A DNA stretch of 7,412 nt from Ruminococcus flavefaciens (GTDB lineage: Bacteria > Bacillota > Clostridia > Oscillospirales > Ruminococcaceae), in the NCBI GenBank assembly GCA_002373775.1, contig DFJW01000012.1, positions 1 to 7,412 on the forward strand. The letters run 5' to 3'. Made by a program: the position numbers and the translations under genes. Numbering within the stretch: position 1 is the stretch's first letter; every line of letters starts with the position of its first letter. Below, one piece after another: positions 7,208 through 7,412 of this stretch. The notes beneath the pieces were generated by a model. That model was given only the letters and a program-made list of their open reading frames with translations, ran no database searches and was not told where the DNA came from.

Positions 7208-7250
7208 AAAAAACCTCCGCATCCTGTCTTTAAGACATAGTATGCGGAGG
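7208..7250 (-). terminator. hairpin with T tract, overlapping the next gene's ribosome binding site
   Basis: Read on the minus strand, CCTCCGCAT pairs perfectly with ATGCGGAGG over 9 bp and is followed immediately by TTTTTT, a good intrinsic terminator shape. The 19-base interior holds a second small inverted repeat (TGTCT/AGACA, 7225-7229 with 7233-7237), so the structure is probably an extended two-part stem. It begins 9 bases after the upstream stop codon. The 3' arm contains GGAGG, the binding site of the downstream membrane-protein gene, so it may act as an attenuator instead of a plain terminator. Confidence 0.7.
7214..7218 (-). promoter_or_regulatory. Shine-Dalgarno site inside a hairpin arm
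   Basis: GGAGG on the minus strand, with the spacer TTTTTTG of 7 bases before the ATG at 7206. In the folded RNA it is paired with the CCTCC of the 5' arm (7246-7250) and would be hidden from ribosomes. Confidence 0.65.
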
Positions 7251-7259
7251 CTTTTCATA

Positions 7260-7412
7260 TTATTCCTCGTCAGTATCCTTTTTCTTGGACTTCTTCTCCT
7301 TCTTTTCGGAAGGTTCTTCATCAGAAAGCTTAGCAGCAGCAAGTCCTGCGCCCTCTGCCTTCTTTGCTGAAGCAGCAGCTCTTGCTTCTCTTATACGCTC
7401 AGCAGCAGTAAC
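7260..7412 (-). CDS. C-terminal 50 residues of a charged-tail protein, possibly YajC
   Basis: An open frame enters from the right edge and ends at a TAA at 7260-7262. The visible part starts VTAAERIREARAAASAKKAE and ends in a strongly charged stretch with KKEKKSKKK and a final DTDEE. It is rich in Ala, Lys and Glu, with no hydrophobic segment, and is likely a disordered or helical cytoplasmic tail. I cannot identify it from this alone. The suggestion of YajC, the small SecDF-associated membrane protein, rests on the downstream TIGR04086-type gene, which often follows yajC in Clostridia, and on charged C-terminal tails in some YajC proteins. Other tailed proteins are equally possible by composition. 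The frame has no stop in 50 codons and a well-placed hairpin follows it, which supports it being coding. Confidence 0.6.
   Translation of the reverse strand, partial: VTAAERIREARAAASAKKAEGAGLAAAKLSDEEPSEKKEKKSKKKDTDEE

Noticed and set aside
6839..7342. A 167-codon minus-strand frame covering both leftward genes and the hairpin between them
   Set aside because: It is Arg-rich with no coherent domain and runs through the hairpin. The overlapping frame at 6811-7206 gives a clean four-helix protein with a well-spaced binding site and a family-like C-terminus.
7161..7370. A plus-strand frame encoding a very hydrophobic, Leu/Phe-rich peptide resembling a small membrane protein
   Set aside because: The Leu/Phe runs arise because it is antisense to Lys/Glu-rich codons of the edge gene. 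It crosses the hairpin and has no convincing binding site.

Overview
The window looks like chromosomal DNA from a gut or rumen Firmicute, most likely Ruminococcus or a close relative in the Oscillospiraceae. This rests on strong AAGGAGG-type ribosome binding sites, several type II lipoprotein signal peptides, a stand-alone AICAR transformylase lacking the cyclohydrolase half of PurH, and a TIGR04086-type small membrane protein beside a probable yajC end. The genus is an inference from gene content and was not tested by alignment.

Layout. Six genes run left to right from the left edge to about 6.8 kb with short gaps: a YD-repeat lipoprotein (5' end outside the window), AICAR transformylase, two modular lipoproteins, purD, and a six-helix membrane protein. 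A perfect 13-bp hairpin at 6796-6826 closes this run. Two genes face the other way at the right end: a small four-helix membrane protein and the Lys/Glu/Ala-rich C-terminus of a gene that enters from the right edge. A second hairpin sits between these two.

Function. The AICAR transformylase (step 9) and PurD (step 2) both belong to de novo purine synthesis. The IMP cyclohydrolase activity needed for step 10 is not in the window and must come from another gene. The three lipoproteins interleaved with the purine genes have no recognisable metabolic role. Two of them share a repeated module of about 130-160 residues, present twice in one and three times in the other. These should be surface-anchored proteins of unknown function.

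Most interesting points: the modular lipoprotein pair inside a purine gene cluster; the split, eukaryote-like AICAR transformylase; and the right-hand hairpin, whose 3' arm contains the Shine-Dalgarno sequence of the next gene and is followed by six Ts, so one element could control both termination and translation. No RNA genes, insertion sequences, CRISPR arrays or phage genes were seen. No stretch over 300 bases lacks a gene; the largest gap is 74 bases (2084-2157).
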